A stretch of 64,000 bases of DNA from Thereva unica. Its lineage: Eukaryota > Arthropoda > Insecta > Diptera > Therevidae. Location: positions 161,896,393-161,960,392 of the forward strand of contig OX465281.1 of assembly GCA_949987705.1 (NCBI GenBank). The letters run 5' to 3'. Under the pieces are notes generated by a model. It did no database searches. It saw only the letters and a list, made by a program, of their open reading frames with translations, and had not been told where the DNA came from. Below are positions 30,561 through 42,515 of the stretch, piece after piece; within the stretch, counting starts at the first letter, position 1, and each line of letters begins with the position of its first letter. The position numbers and the translations under genes were made by a program.

Positions 30561-30655
30561 CACATTTTCATTTCTTACTTTAGTTACCATAACCCGATTG
30601 TATCTTTTTTACAATAACTGCTAATGAAATAGGATGGTCAAAATTGCTACAATTA
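30561..30655. other. Junction between the endonuclease tail and the LINE end
   Basis: AT-rich, no gene. On the minus strand it holds the end of the LINE with tgatgatgaat, similar to the short ATG repeats that end RTE-type LINEs. Confidence 0.45.
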
Positions 30656-30960
30656 TTCATCATCATAAATAGCTCCACAGCCTGTTATTGGCCTTGGCTT
30701 CCTGCAACATCCTCCTCCAGAACTGTCGGTCCCTTGCTTGAAGTCTCCAATTTCTTATACCTAGGGTTCGTAGATCTTCTTCTACGCTGTCTAAATATCT
30801 CTTTTTTGGACGTCCCGTACCTCTGTGTCCGTCTGGTCTCTTGTTCATAATAATTTTTGTTATGCTGTCGTCACTGCTACGTTCAACATATCCTGCCCAT
30901 CGGATTCTGTTAATTTTTATAGTTTTAATGATGTTTGGATCTTTATACAACTGATACAAT
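30656..30960 (-). pseudogene. RTE-like LINE, last part of the reverse transcriptase ORF
   Basis: Minus strand: LYKDPNIIKTIKINRIRWAGY, then RGTGRPKKRYLDSVEEDL and WRLQARDRQFWRRML, the conserved tail of many LINE reverse transcriptases. The phase continues at 41804 on the far side of BEL-2, where NHELY joins QLYKDP once BEL-2 and one copy of its 5-bp duplication are removed. 5'-truncated LINE. Confidence 0.82.
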
Positions 30961-33773
30961 TGTATGGGCTGTGAAAAGCCTATTAGAATGCTCAGTGGAT
31001 GGCTACAACGTGTAATTCCAGAAAAACAAATTCTTACACTTCACTTTAAATATTTTTATTTGTTAAAAATAAACTCGACAATTCATATACAAACTTCCAC
31101 CTTAATACTAAAAATTCTCTTAAAAAAATACAGTTCAAATTTTAATTTTATTTACAATTTGATATGAACTTAGTTCCGATGAATAGTTTCCAATCCAATA
31201 TCAACTCCTTGTTCCAATTCTGCGTGTGATCTATGGCTGCCACTTGCTTGTTTAACTAAAATTCAAATAACTTTAAAGTTTTATTAGGGTTCGGGAATGT
31301 AAAACAAAATATCCCGAGTCAAAAACCTTCGAGATGTCTAGGATATGCAGAAAGGCGTCAAAGACCGACCTTCTGGACAGGATAGGGAATATAAATATTG
31401 TTAGATAAATCCTGAGTCAAAAAACCTACAGGATTTTCGAGTAGAAATATTATTAGATAAATCCTGAGTCATAAAACCTACAGGATTTTCGAAAGGCGTC
31501 ATAAACCGACCTTTTTTTGGATGGAGATCACTAGCCTCAGCTTGGGTCTTCTAGCTCATAGCACGTAGAAGATCAGATTGTGATCTAAGTTTGTGCCCAA
31601 AGTGCTCCGATATTTATTTGCAATTTCACAATAGATCAGTCGAACTTGGTGGGGAGTTTCGAATTCCCACTCTCCATTGTGAATGAAGTTTATTTGTATG
31701 TATGAGTGTCTTGGACATCGGCTGTCAGAGAATGTCAGCTGGGTTAAAGGTAAGTCAATATTTATTTTATGTTTTTTGTAATTAATTTATCTTGTATTTT
31801 ACATATTTTTAGATACCTAGGAAATTGGGGGCAGTGTTCGGAGCCACTTTGAAGTTTTAGTATTGTCAGATAAGTATTATATTTGTTTTTTAAATTCTTT
31901 TATTTAACTTGCACTGTTTGTCGTCAAATCTTGGAAGTTAAATTTGACCCACTTCCCGGTTTCGGATAGAGCTGAAATTTTGCATACACGTTTAGTTTGG
32001 ATGACAATGCAATCTGGCCATTTTGTAAAAATATCAAGATAGCGGTTCCAAAATGGCGCCCGCTTTTATTTTACTTACACTGTTTGTCGTCAAATCTTGG
32101 AAGTTAAATTTGACCCACTTCCCGGTTTCGGATAGAGCTGAAATTTTGCATACACGTTTAGTTTGGATGACAATGCAATCTGGCCATTTTGTAAAAATAT
32201 CAAGATAGCGGTTCCAAAATGGCGCCCGCTTTTATTTTACTTACACTGTTTGTCGTCAAATCTTGGAAGTTAAATTTGACCCACTTCCCGGTTTCGGATA
32301 GAGCTGAAATTTTGCATACACGTTTAGTTTGGATAACAATGCAATCTGGCCATTTTGTAAAAATATCAAGATGGCGGTTCCAAAATGGCGCCCGATTTTT
32401 GAAATTGTGCTCCGCGGCCCTTTGAAATGGGTATCAAATGAAAGGATATGACAGGTAGAACACAATAAGCTATGTGGCGTCATTCCAAATTCAAAATGGC
32501 GGACAACACTTACACTGTTTGTCGTCAAATCTTGGAAGTTAAATTTGACCCACTTCCCGGTTTCGGATAGAGCTGAAATTTTGCATACACGTTTAGTTTG
32601 GATGACAATGCAATCTGGCCATTTTGTAAAAATATCAAGATGGCGGTTCCAAAATGGCGCCCGATTTTTGAAATTGTGCTCGGCGGCCCTCTGACATGGG
32701 TATCAAATGAAAGGATATGACAGGTAGAACACAATAAGCTATGTGGCGTCATTCCAAATTCAAAATGGCGGCCAACACTAAATTGCGGAAAGCTTATAAT
32801 AGACTAAAAAGTAGAAAATATAACAGATCAACTTCCAATTTTGCACACACTCGTAGTTCGGGTGGTTAATGTGTATGAATGATGAGATGAATAGTTGAGT
32901 TAAGGGTGAGTTGTTAATAAAGAAGCAATACACGTTACAAAAAATCACAAACAGAGATGCTGCTGTCAACTAAATTCAACTACTCAAATACTGAACTCAT
33001 GTCCGTATGCATAATTTCAACTAAACCCAGGTAGCAGAGCTGAGTCGAGTTCAGTCAACCTTAACCCAACTCGACTCCCGTTTACATGTAGTTAGACTTG
33101 GGTTCAACTTGAGTTCAACTCATCATGTATAAGTACTGAATGAATTCTGACCTTTTTGTAAAAAAATCAAGAAGAAGGTTCCGAGATGGCGGCCGTTTTT
33201 GCAATTATGTTCCACCGAGCCCACGACATGGGTATCAAATGAATACAGTAAACTGTGTGACGTAATTTTAAATCTAATAGAATTGCCATCATAAAATGGC
33301 GGAATACATATAATAAACTAAAAAGTAGAAAATAAAATAAATGGTTAAAAAAAATTTTTAAAAAAAATTCTTTTCATTAACTAAAAAATGTACTGAAAAG
33401 TAAAAAATAAAAAATATTTTAAAGAAAGCGTGAAATTTCAATTTTAATGAAAAAGTTAATTAAAAGAATGGCGCATTTTTCATCAAAAATTGAAAATATA
33501 ACTGTAAATCGCGTGAGATTTACAATAACCCTCAATTTTTTGCTTTGTTAATTTCAAATTCTAACAAAATTTTTTGATGAAAAATGCGCCATTCTTTTAA
33601 TTAACTTTTTCATTAAAATTGAAATTTCACGCTTTCTTTAAAATATTTTTTATTTTTTACTTTTCAGTACATTTTTTAGTTAATGAAAAGAATTTTTTTT
33701 AAAAATTTTTTTTAACCATTTTTTAAGAATAATTTGGTATAAAGTTTGTTTATATTTTTTAGGATCCTGAACA
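30961..33773 (-). repeat. BEL-2 3' LTR, split by E3
   Basis: TGTATGGGCTGTG to CCTGAACA, as at 40819-41799, but interrupted after ttatatttgtttttt by an 1.83-kb E element (31892-33719) and resumed at aagaataatttgg. Confidence 0.9.
31892..33719 (-). mobile_element. E-type composite repeat, copy E3, in the BEL-2 LTR
   Basis: The empty site is preserved in the other LTR (41745-41765, a T-run before aagaataatt), which fixes both ends: the palindrome side at about 33719 and the tandem-repeat side at about 31892. It has two full 269-bp units and two shortened ones, the latter ending in the same deletion (gcgcccgcttttattttac). This is the best evidence that the E unit moves as a block. Confidence 0.82.
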
Positions 33774-34135
33774 TTCTCCGGGGCCAACGCTTCAAGGAAA
33801 ATAGATTTTTTTTTTTTTTATAAAAGAAAATGTTTATCTTTCAGTTTTTTTTTTTTGCGAAAAAATTTTATTAATCCCCGTTTATAATATTATCCGGCAT
33901 TTTGTTTTTCCTTTTTAAATATTTTAATGTGAACATTATTTTGGGTATATCAATAATCATTGTTGTTGTTGTTTTTTTTTTTGTAAATAAAATTCTCGTT
34001 TAAATTCATATATTGGTTTTTTATTATTTTTGCTTCAATTTTATTTGTTAGTTATTATCTGTTCACTTTAATAAAAATTCAAATTTAAATTCATGCTTGT
34101 TATTTATTTATTGTATATCTATTTGTTTGCCTTTT
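33774..34135. other. BEL-2 3' untranslated region
   Basis: The purine tract (ggccccggagaa on the minus strand) is followed upstream by T-rich runs. No gene seen. Confidence 0.6.
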
Positions 34136-34580
34136 CAGGAGGTTTTTGACTTTTGTAAGTATGCTGTGCATCTCCTCTCCTCATTAAATGTAAATCGTAG
34201 AATTCCTTCTTCGACCTTCATTCGGTATGCCTTTTTGGCCCTTTGGATTTTATTCCATGGTAGTGGGATGTGCTTGATTTTTTCCCACAATGACGGGTGG
34301 ATTGTCACATTCGGCGGTGGTTGGCTGCGGCGCGCTCTATATTCCTCCAGCGAAATTTTTTTCTTTTTTTGTGGGGGTCCCTGGATACTGCCGTAGATGT
34401 GGGGATTTTCTTTGGTTGGGTCCTTCTCCTTATTTCAGGGCCGCATGGTGTTGCCTCAAAGGTCCTTTTATTGGTCGGCTTCTTCGGAGAACTTATTTTT
34501 TTTAATTTTTCCTTGATTGGTGGTTCCGGCTTTGGTGGAGTGGGCAATCTTGGCACGTCATCAATCCAAAGGTAATCCAT
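34136..34580 (-). pseudogene. BEL-2 ORF3, homologue of the BEL-1 small basic ORF
   Basis: Starts 185 bp after the integrase stop with MDYLWIDDVP and keeps PCGPEIRRRTQP and IPTS. A frameshift at about 34360 in the acccccacaaaaaaag run moves the rest to another phase, where SLEEYRARRSQPPP, LWEKIKHIPLPW, RAKKAYRMK and EGILRFT follow, ending in TGA at 34136-34138. Length and motif order equal BEL-1 ORF3. The match across the frame break shows the ORF was coding until recently. Confidence 0.78.
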
Positions 34581-34767
34581 CATGAACTTAAAACAATACT
34601 ACTTATCGTTATGGCGGTTGAGTAAAAATGACTGGAATGATTATGAAAATTTTGGTAACGGTTTTTTGTCACCGTTTACACGATTTTTATTCTCAATTTT
34701 GGTATTAGATGGTTTGGATCCTTGCTGTTTTGATATTCTATAATTTTTTTTTTTTTTACGTTTAGGT

Positions 34768-36684
34768 TTATAATTGGGTTGTTTTAATTACTGGGTTTGA
34801 TGGTTCAATTGGCAATAAACAAATTTTCGTTATGGGCCTTTTTAGCGTCGATGCTTTAGTTTTTACGGTAACCACTCGGATTAACTTGTCTGGACCTGGA
34901 TGTACCTCGAGTATTCGTCCCAGCATCCATTGTGATGGTGGTAAGTTATCTTCCTTGATGATCACCAACTGACCGATTTTAATGTTATCATGCATTCTTG
35001 TCCATTTTGGTCTCTGCTGAAGCCTAGTCAAATATTCTGTGTTCCATCTTTTCCAAAATGTCTGATACAAATGTTGGATATATTGCCAACGATCTAGCCT
35101 ATGGATATTTGTTTCCAATACCGAAGGTTCTGGTGGGGTCATGAGTGTGTCTCCTATTAAGAAATGTCCGGGAGTAAGTGGTGTGAAATCTTCTGGATCA
35201 CTCCTCATTTCACACAATGGACGTGAATTCAGACATGCTTCAATTTGTGCGAGGACGGTGCTGAGTTCTTCATATGTAAGCGTTGAATTTCCTAGGATCC
35301 GCTTCAAGTGGTATTTAGTGGAATGCACTCCAGACTCCCATAATCCTCCGAAATGTGGTGCGGCAGGAGGGATGAAGTGAAAATTTACGCCTTCTGTTTC
35401 CAATGATGCGGCAATGTCGAGGTTTAATTGGGATTTCATTTGTGTAGTTTGCCCTCTGAGAATTCTGCTGGCCCCGACGAAGTTAGAGCCGCAGTCACAA
35501 TATATGTCACTGCATTTGCCTCTTCTGGATACAAACCGTCGGTAAGCTGCGATGAATGCTTGTGCAGTGAGATCAGTGACGATTTCTATGTGTTAAGCCT
35601 TTGTGGACATGCAGACAAATATAGCTATGTAACCTTTGTATGTTTTGTATCCCCTGCCCTTGCGAGTTTTTAGCTCGATTGGACCACAATAGTCCAATCC
35701 GGTATGACTAAATGGTCTAGCCATTCTTACTCTTGCTTGCGGGAGATCCCCCATCAACTGCTGTTGTGCTGCTGCTTTATGCCGATAGCATGGAATACAT
35801 TTGTGGATCTGGAACCTTATAGTGTTTCGCGCATTGAGTATCCAATACTTCCGGGATATAACGCTCATCATTAACTGAGTACTTCCGTGTAGAGTCTCCC
35901 TGTGATAATTGGCGATGATTAACGTAGTAAAGTGATCTTTATCTGGTAGGAGTATTGGATGTTTTTCGTCGTATTTCAAGAGTGAATGTTTTAGCCTTCC
36001 TCCTACTCTTAGGATTCCGCTTTTATCAAGGAAGGGAGTTAATTTTATCAGTGAGCTTTTTTTCCCTATCTGCTGCCCTTTTGTAAGATTGTTGATTTCC
36101 TCATGAAAGTGCCTCCTTTGTATGATTTTGATAATTGTAGTTAATGAATTTTTCATCTCTGAACTGGTTAAATATGTCTTGTTTGGATCCCTTGTTTTGT
36201 GTCTGCAGTTGTTTAAAAATCGTTGACAGTAAGCTATGACCCTTATCAGTCGATTAAGTGATGAAAATTTGCACAAAATATCTTCTTCATATTTTATATG
36301 ACCACAGCAAGGTTTCAGATTTCGCATTTCCAAACTGGTTCTACTGAGTTTTGCTATGGGCCAGCTAGAGGTTGATTTTTGTAGCCATTCGGGTCCTGTC
36401 CACCGTAAGTTGTAATTTTTTAACTCCTCCGGCGTTTTCCCTCTAGTGGCACAATCGGCTGGGTTTTGGCTTGTTGGTACATGACCCCAAACTCCTTCTC
36501 CCAATGTTTCATGTATGAGTGAAACTCTGTTTGCTATGAAGGTTTTCCATTTGGTTGGATGTCCCTTTAGCCAAGCCAGCACGATCTCTGAGTCTGTCCA
36601 CGCAAAAACCGGTGTATCATCTGGAATTTTTAGTGCCCTTTTTGTGGTTTGAAGCAACTTTGCTAGCAAGACTGCTCCACACAA
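34768..36684 (-). pseudogene. pol: BEL-2 RNase H end and integrase
   Basis: From MCGAVLLAKLLQ (RNase H) through FAWTDSEIVLAWLKGHPTKW and NPADCATRGK to integrase: HRETLHGSTQLM and HKCIPC for the zinc part, GLDYCGPI, YCDCGSNF and GLWESGVHS for the catalytic part, and a DUF5641-like tail ending RPITKICLLP. A TAA at 35593-35595 breaks the first catalytic region (after CMSTKA); the phase is open again from there to 34768. Upstream, a frameshift near 36730 parts it from RT. Confidence 0.85.
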
Positions 36685-36710
36685 CTCTAACCTTGGTAAC
36701 GATACAACCT

Positions 36711-38456
36711 TTATGGGTGAAACCTTTGTTTTGGCCGTGAGTATGCTGACTTTCCTCTCGCCGTTATGGATTGGTAGACCACTGCCGCATAGGCTTTGTT
36801 AGATGCATCGCTGAAGCCATGTAGTTCGATTTTAGTTTCTTGATCTCCGATGTGGATCCATCTTGGTATACATATTTCTTCAAGTTTGGTGAGTCCTGTT
36901 TGGTATTTGGCCCATTCTGCGTCAATCTCAGTGGGTACGGTGTCGTCCCAGTCGATCTTAGCTAACCATAAGCTCTGAATCAAGATTTTGCCTATTATAA
37001 TAACCGGTGATATCCACCGTAAAGGATCAAATAATTTGGAAATTTCTGATAAAATGGTTCTTTTGGTTGTCGTAGTCAGTTTGTTGTTTCCCTTTAGGGC
37101 ATATGATAATGAGTCGGTCCTTGGATTCCAGTGAATTCCTAACGCCTTCACGTTGTCATGAGTTCCAATGTTGAAGCATAGATCAATTTCTCTAAGTTCC
37201 TCTGGTATATGTTTCAATACTTCTTGTGAATTGGAAACCCATTTCCTTAACTGGAAGCCTCCTGAAGTCATAAGCTGCCTTAGTTGGGCTTGCTTCTCTA
37301 TTGCGGCCTCGGTTGTGTGAGCACCTGACATTAGGTCATCTACATAAAATTCGGTCTGTGCTGCGTTGGATCCAATTGGATAGTTCTTATGTTCATCGAT
37401 CGCCAATTGCTTGATGACTCTCGTTGCTAGATATGGTGCACTTTTTGTCCCGAAAGTGACTGTGAGAAGTCTGTAGTCTCGTAATGGGGTTTGTTGTGAT
37501 TCTCGCCACACTAGTCGTTGATAGTTTGTATGCTGGTTAGATACCCGAATTTGCCGGTACATCTTGGCAATATCCGCGGTAAATGCGATGCGATGAGTTC
37601 GCCATCTGAGCAGGATTGAGAACAGATCATCTTGCTGGAGCGGCCCATTTAATAAGATATCATTGAGCGAAATTCCATTGCTTGATGCTGCGGATGCATT
37701 GAAAACGACACGCAATTTGGTAGTGGTACTGTCTTCTTTCAGAACTGAATGATGTGGTAGGTAGAACTGCTCGTCGACGTCTTCAGTAGTATTGTCATTA
37801 AGTTTGTTATCTATCGGCTCCATATGGTTGAGGGTGATGTATTCCTTTAGACACTCGTCATACTGTTGTTTTAGATCTGGCGTTCTGCTTAGTCGAGCCT
37901 CGGAGTGGTAGAAGCAGGAGACGGCTCTTTGTCGCGACCTTCCTAGGGATATCCTTTTTTCGGCTAATGGGAGTTGAACTTCGTACCGCCCGTCTGGGTG
38001 TCGCTTGTGAGTTTTCTGAAAATGTTCCTCGCATTGTTGCTCTTCCAGGGTGAGTTGTTTTTCGATTTTTACTTCTTCTAGTTCCCAAAACTGTTTTAGT
38101 TGTTGTTGTAAATCGACTGTCATATGGAAGTTGTTTACTTGGATTGATGGCGCGGTGTCTCTCACTTTTCCGGATAGGATCCACCACAAAAAGGTATTTT
38201 GTGCTATAGGTGATCCTTCTTGACTGAGTATTAGTCCCTCCTTGATTATGTCACCGTAAACATCTACACCCAACAAGATGTCAATTTTTGCGGGGCGATC
38301 GTACCAAGGATCGGCTAATTCTAGCTGCTTGAGGTGATGCCAGTCTCTTTGATGTATTTCTCTGGATGGGAGAAAGTTGGTTAGTTTGTTCATTACGAGT
38401 GCGTCCATATTTAGTTTGAAGTTATCGTTGTAGTTCGACTTAAGAGTTAGATGCAC
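36711..38456 (-). pseudogene. pol: BEL-2 reverse transcriptase and RNase H start
   Basis: Starts in the protease-RT linker (MHLTLKSNYNDNFKLN, ELADPWYDRPAKIDILLG). The RT palm is KLRVVFNASAASSNG, AKMYRQIRV and FYVDDLMSGA near 37330. RNase H begins IELHGFSDASNKAYAAVVY. The frame ends through a one-base shift just before the SLPRLELCGA motif. The DxG of the protease is upstream in the duplicated block. Confidence 0.85.
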
Positions 38457-39700
38457 TAGCCCCTTGATATTACCGGCGTTTATTACTCCGATTCCGTTTA
38501 TTTGTGCCGATATTGGGTCTCTTTTTATTTTAGTCTGAGTTTCTGTGCCACGGATTCTGTTATCAACGAGACTTCTGATCCTGGGTCGATTACTGCTCTC
38601 ACCTTTAGTTCATGACCAGTGTCAGATCGAAGCTTCACTATGGCGGTTGCCAATAAAGTCTGATTTCCTGGAGGGCTATTGCTTACCGTCAATGAATTTA
38701 AGGTGCAAGTTTGGGGATTGGAATTAGAGGAGGATGAAGATGAGTCGTCCTGACTACAGGATTGCTCTGTTGCAAGATTCGATTGAGGTTGACGAGCAGA
38801 CATATTCATCCTAGATTTTATATTGTTCCCTTCTGCCGAGCGATGCAACAACGAGTGATGTCGTTGGTTGCAGCGATTGCATGTATACCGACTTGGACAT
38901 TGAGCCATCAAGTGCCCATGGCCTAAACAATTAACGCACAACGCATTTGACTTTACGAAATTCATTTTTTCTGACCCCGATAGTTTGAAGAATTTCTGAC
39001 ATTTCTGAATTTCTGCTTGAGGTGATGCCAGTCTCTTTGATGTATTTCTCTGGATGGGAGAAAGTTGGTTAGTTTGTTCATTACGAGTGCGTCCATATTT
39101 AGTTTGAAGTTATCGTTGTAGTTCGACTTAAGAGTTAGATGCACTAGCCCCTTGATATTACCGGCGTTTATTACTCCGATTCCGTTTATTTGTGCCGATA
39201 TTGGGTCTCTTTTTATTTTAGTCTGAGTTTCTGTGCCACGGATTCTGTTATCAACGAGACTTCTGATCCTGGGTCGATTACTGCTCTCACCTTTAGTTCA
39301 TGACCAGTGTCAGATCGAAGCTTCACTATGGCGGTTGCCAATAAAGTCTGATTTCCTGGAGGGCTATTGCTTACCGTCAATGAATTTAAGGTGCAAGTTT
39401 GGGGATTGGAATTAGAGGAGGATGAAGATGAGTCGTCCTGACTACAGGATTGCTCTGTTGCAAGATTCGATTGAGGTTGACGAGCAGACATATTCATCCT
39501 AGATTTTATATTGTTCCCTTCTGCCGAGCGATGCAACAACGAGTGATGTCGTTGGTTGCAGCGATTGCATGTATACCGACTTGGACATTGAGCCATCAAG
39601 TGCCCATGGCCTAAACAATTAACGCACAGCGCATTTGACTTTACGAAATTCATTTTTTCTGACCCCGATAGTTTGAAGAATTTCTGACACTGTCGAACAT
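38325..39700 (-). repeat. 688-bp tandem duplication inside BEL-2 gag-pol
   Basis: 38325-39000 is repeated at 39013-39688 with essentially one difference (aacgc for agcgc near 38936/39624). The joint carries a short extra atttctgaattt. The block covers the zinc knuckles, protease start and linker. 688 is not a multiple of three, so the duplication shifts the frame. Near identity means it is very recent, or an assembly artefact. Confidence 0.9.
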
Positions 39701-40733
39701 GGTGATTGCCTCGACAGTAGCTGCATGTTGGATCATTTGTAACGTGTAATGACGTTGACCTCGATGCAAATCCTCTGTAAGTTTTACTTGATGACTGTCC
39801 CTTTTGTGCGACGGCTTCTAAAGTCCTGAAACGGCCTTCCATGAATTCTCTTAAAGTTTCCCACGATGGTATTGTTGTCTCTTTGCTTATACTTTGCTCC
39901 CATAGTTGATGGGTGCCTGATGGGAATTTTTGGACTATCGTATAGATGATCACGGCGTCCCAGCTTTCAACCTTTATTCCTAAATTGAATAAGGCTTGTA
40001 GACACTCGGTGGTAACGTCCATTAAATTCTTTATTCCTTGTGCAGACTCATTCGTCACTGTGGGCTGAGAGAAAAGCAATTTCAGTTGCGCATTAACCAA
40101 TACTCGTTTGTTGTCGTATCTATCCACTAGAAGTTTCCACGCAGGATCATAGTTATCATTGGATACATGAACTTGGCGTAACAGTCCTTCAGCTTCTCCG
40201 CTTAAATGCATTTTTAAATATTGTAGTTTTTGTGCCTTTGATAAACTATGGTTCTCGTGGATTAAACTAGTGAATAGATCGTGGAATGTTGTCCATTTCT
40301 GATAATCTCCCGAGAATTTTTCTAAGGAAATTTTTGGCAATTTGATGAACACTTCCTTGTTGGGTAGAGGCAATTCGTTGAAGCTCTCAGAATGTTCTTG
40401 CGGTTGTGGTCCTGATTCTGTTTTGTGATATTCTTTTTCGAATCGGGTTTGTATTGCGGCATAATTTGAATAAAAGAATTCCTCCATGTCAGAGTACCAG
40501 TCCTCTGTGAGATACACATGCGATAAATTCGTCGAATCCGCAGGTTCCCGAATTTTCTCCACCAGAATGTCGGTATGCGCTTTCTGGAATTTGTTGAATA
40601 AGTCCTGGAAGTCTTGTAGGCGTTTTTTATAATATGAGGGTGTTCTTCGATCCGCTCCATCCTTTTTGTAATTTGTCATAAATTTTTCCAGGAGCTCCAT
40701 ACGAGCTACTTGAGTATTTAGTAACTGCTCCAT
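39213..40733 (-). CDS. gag: BEL-2 Gag and protease start
   Basis: 506 codons on the minus strand from the first ATG after the primer site. Capsid region with LPKISLEKFSGDYQKWTTF and YLKMHLSGEAEGL. Knuckles: CSYCRGNHHVRQC, CVNCLGHGHLMAQC and CNRCNQRHHSLLH. The protease active site VIDPGSEVSLI is near the end. The frame stops at VAQKLRLK with TAA; one more A in the run would continue the polyprotein. The same loss is in both halves of the duplication, so it came first. Confidence 0.87.
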   Translation of the reverse strand: MEQLLNTQVARMELLEKFMTNYKKDGADRRTPSYYKKRLQDFQDLFNKFQKAHTDILVEKIREPADSTNLSHVYLTEDWYSDMEEFFYSNYAAIQTRFEKEYHKTESGPQPQEHSESFNELPLPNKEVFIKLPKISLEKFSGDYQKWTTFHDLFTSLIHENHSLSKAQKLQYLKMHLSGEAEGLLRQVHVSNDNYDPAWKLLVDRYDNKRVLVNAQLKLLFSQPTVTNESAQGIKNLMDVTTECLQALFNLGIKVESWDAVIIYTIVQKFPSGTHQLWEQSISKETTIPSWETLREFMEGRFRTLEAVAQKGQSSSKTYRGFASRSTSLHVTNDPTCSYCRGNHHVRQCQKFFKLSGSEKMNFVKSNALCVNCLGHGHLMAQCPSRYTCNRCNQRHHSLLHRSAEGNNIKSRMNMSARQPQSNLATEQSCSQDDSSSSSSNSNPQTCTLNSLTVSNSPPGNQTLLATAIVKLRSDTGHELKVRAVIDPGSEVSLITESVAQKLRLK

Positions 40734-40797
40734 TGCGATTGTTTCTTATCCACTTTGATTTTTATAATCTATTTTTCTAAAATTCACGTTGCACCAT

Positions 40798-40813
40798 CCG
40801 GCTCGAAGGACCA
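40798..40813 (-). promoter_or_regulatory. BEL-2 primer binding site, tRNA-Tyr type
   Basis: The minus strand reads TGGTCCTTCGAGCCGG, the same as BEL-1, five bases from the LTR. Confidence 0.85.
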
Positions 40814-40818
40814 AAAAA

Positions 40819-41799
40819 TGTATGGGCTGTGAAAAGCCTATTAGAATGCTCAGTGGATGGCTACAACGTGTAATTCCAGAAAAACAAATTCTTACACTTC
40901 ACTTTAAATATTTTTATTTGTTAAAAATAAACTCGACAATTCATATACAAACTTCCACCTTAATACTAAAAATTCTCTTAAAAAAATACAGTTCAAATTT
41001 TAATTTTATTTACAATTTGATATGAACTTAGTTCCGATGAATAGTTTTCAATCCAATATCAACTCCTTGTTGCAATTCTGCGTGTGATCTATGGCTGCCA
41101 CTTGCTTGTTTAACTAAAATTCAAATAACTTTAAAGTTTTATTAGGGTTCGGGAATGTGAAACAAAATATCCCGAGTCAAAAACCTTCGAGATGTCTAGG
41201 ATATGCAGAAAGGCGTCAAAGACCGACCTTCTGGATAGGATAGGGAATATAAATATTGTTAGATAAATCCTGAGTCAAAAAACCTACAGGATTTTCGAGT
41301 AGAAATATTATTAGATAAATCCTGAGTCATAAGACCTACAGGATTTTCGAAAGGCGTCATAAACCGACCTTTTTTTGGATGGAGATCACTAGCCTCAGCT
41401 TGGGTCTTCTAGCTCATAGCACGTAGAAGATCAGATTGTGATCTAAGTTTGTGCCCAAAGTGCTCCGATATTTATTTGCAATTTCACAATAGATCAGTCG
41501 AACTTGGTGGAGAGTTTCGAATTCCCACTCTCCATTGTGAATGAAGTTTATTTGTATGTATGAGTGTCTTTGACATCGGCTGTCAGAGAATGTCAGCTGG
41601 GTTAAAGGTAAGTCAATATTTATTTTATGTTTTTTGTAATTAATTTATCTTGTATTTTACATATTTTTAGATACCTAGGAAATTGGGGGCAGTGTTCGGA
41701 GCCACTTTGAAGTTTTAGTATTGTCAGATAAGTATTATATTTGTTTTTTTAAGAATAATTTGGTATAAAGTTTGTTTATATTTTTTAGGATCCTGAACA
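40819..41799 (-). repeat. BEL-2 5' LTR, complete
   Basis: 981 bp, uninterrupted. On the plus (antisense) strand, intron-like units lie at 41608-41670 (GTAAGT to TTTTTAG) and 41728-41788 (ATAAGT to TTTTTTAG). Confidence 0.9.
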
Positions 41800-42060
41800 A
41801 CAATTCGTGATTGTATCTTCTCCTCCAAACACCGTTTTCGTTGATTCCTCCATATATATTGCGCAGGATTTTTCTTTCGAAGCACCCTAGGAGGTGTTCT
41901 TCGTTACTTCTTAATGTCCAGGTTTCGGATCCATACAGTAGTATTGGCCTTATAAGAGTTCTGTACAGTTTTACTTTAGTGCTTCTTGATATATTATTAC
42001 ATAATTTAAAAAATAATTCTGAGATATCGGTTGAAGATGCAGCAGCATTAAATTTTATAG
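41800..42060 (-). pseudogene. RTE-like LINE, upstream part of the RT C-terminus
   Basis: Minus strand: STKVKLYRTLIRPILLYGSE, followed by TWTLRSNEEHLLGCFERKIL and WRRRYNHELY. This is the usual stretch just before the LYKDP tail found at 30955, and it connects to it without loss. HINE-D ends it at 42061. Confidence 0.8.
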
Positions 42061-42515
42061 AAAAAATTTGTTGTCTGTAAAGAGGGTTTACGGACGATAG
42101 TTTAACGTGACAACGTCATGAGAAAACATTGATGAAATGATTGCATACTTTTATGAATAAACTTGAATCATTTATATTAAACTAGCAAAAACCCGCGTGC
42201 GTTGCAACGCCTTTCAATAAAATAAGATTATGAGGACACAGTCTGCGATAGGAAAAAGCTATAGTGAAAAAAGAACAAATCTGGGAAAATTGATTTCGGG
42301 AGATGACCGCCATGGACCAAATGATATATTGAGTATACTATATTGCCTATGGTGTTCTACTTATCATACTCTTTCATTTGATACCCATGTCGAAGGGGTT
42401 GTGAAGAAAATATTAATCCGCACTCTTGAGATGGCCGCTATGGACCAAACGATATATTGAGTATACTATATTGCATATGGTGTTCTACTTATCATACTCT
42501 CTCATTTGATACCCA

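Larger units (their letters stand above)
30961..41799 (-). mobile_element. BEL-2, BEL/Pao LTR retrotransposon, decayed
   Basis: Flanked by ACAAT on both sides (30956-30960 and 41800-41804), a 5-bp target duplication. On the minus strand: 5' LTR (41799-40819), tRNA-Tyr primer site, gag-protease, RT-RNase H, integrase, ORF3, purine tract, 3' LTR. LTRs differ at roughly eight sites in 980 bp by my reading, so it is fairly young. Damage includes a 688-bp tandem duplication, a one-base loss at the gag-pol joint, a frameshift in RNase H, a stop in integrase and an E element in the 3' LTR. Confidence 0.92.

Noticed and set aside
41811..42080. Plus-strand 89-codon ORF across the LINE/HINE-D joint
   Set aside because: It is the shadow of the LINE coding strand and runs into HINE-D; no domain.
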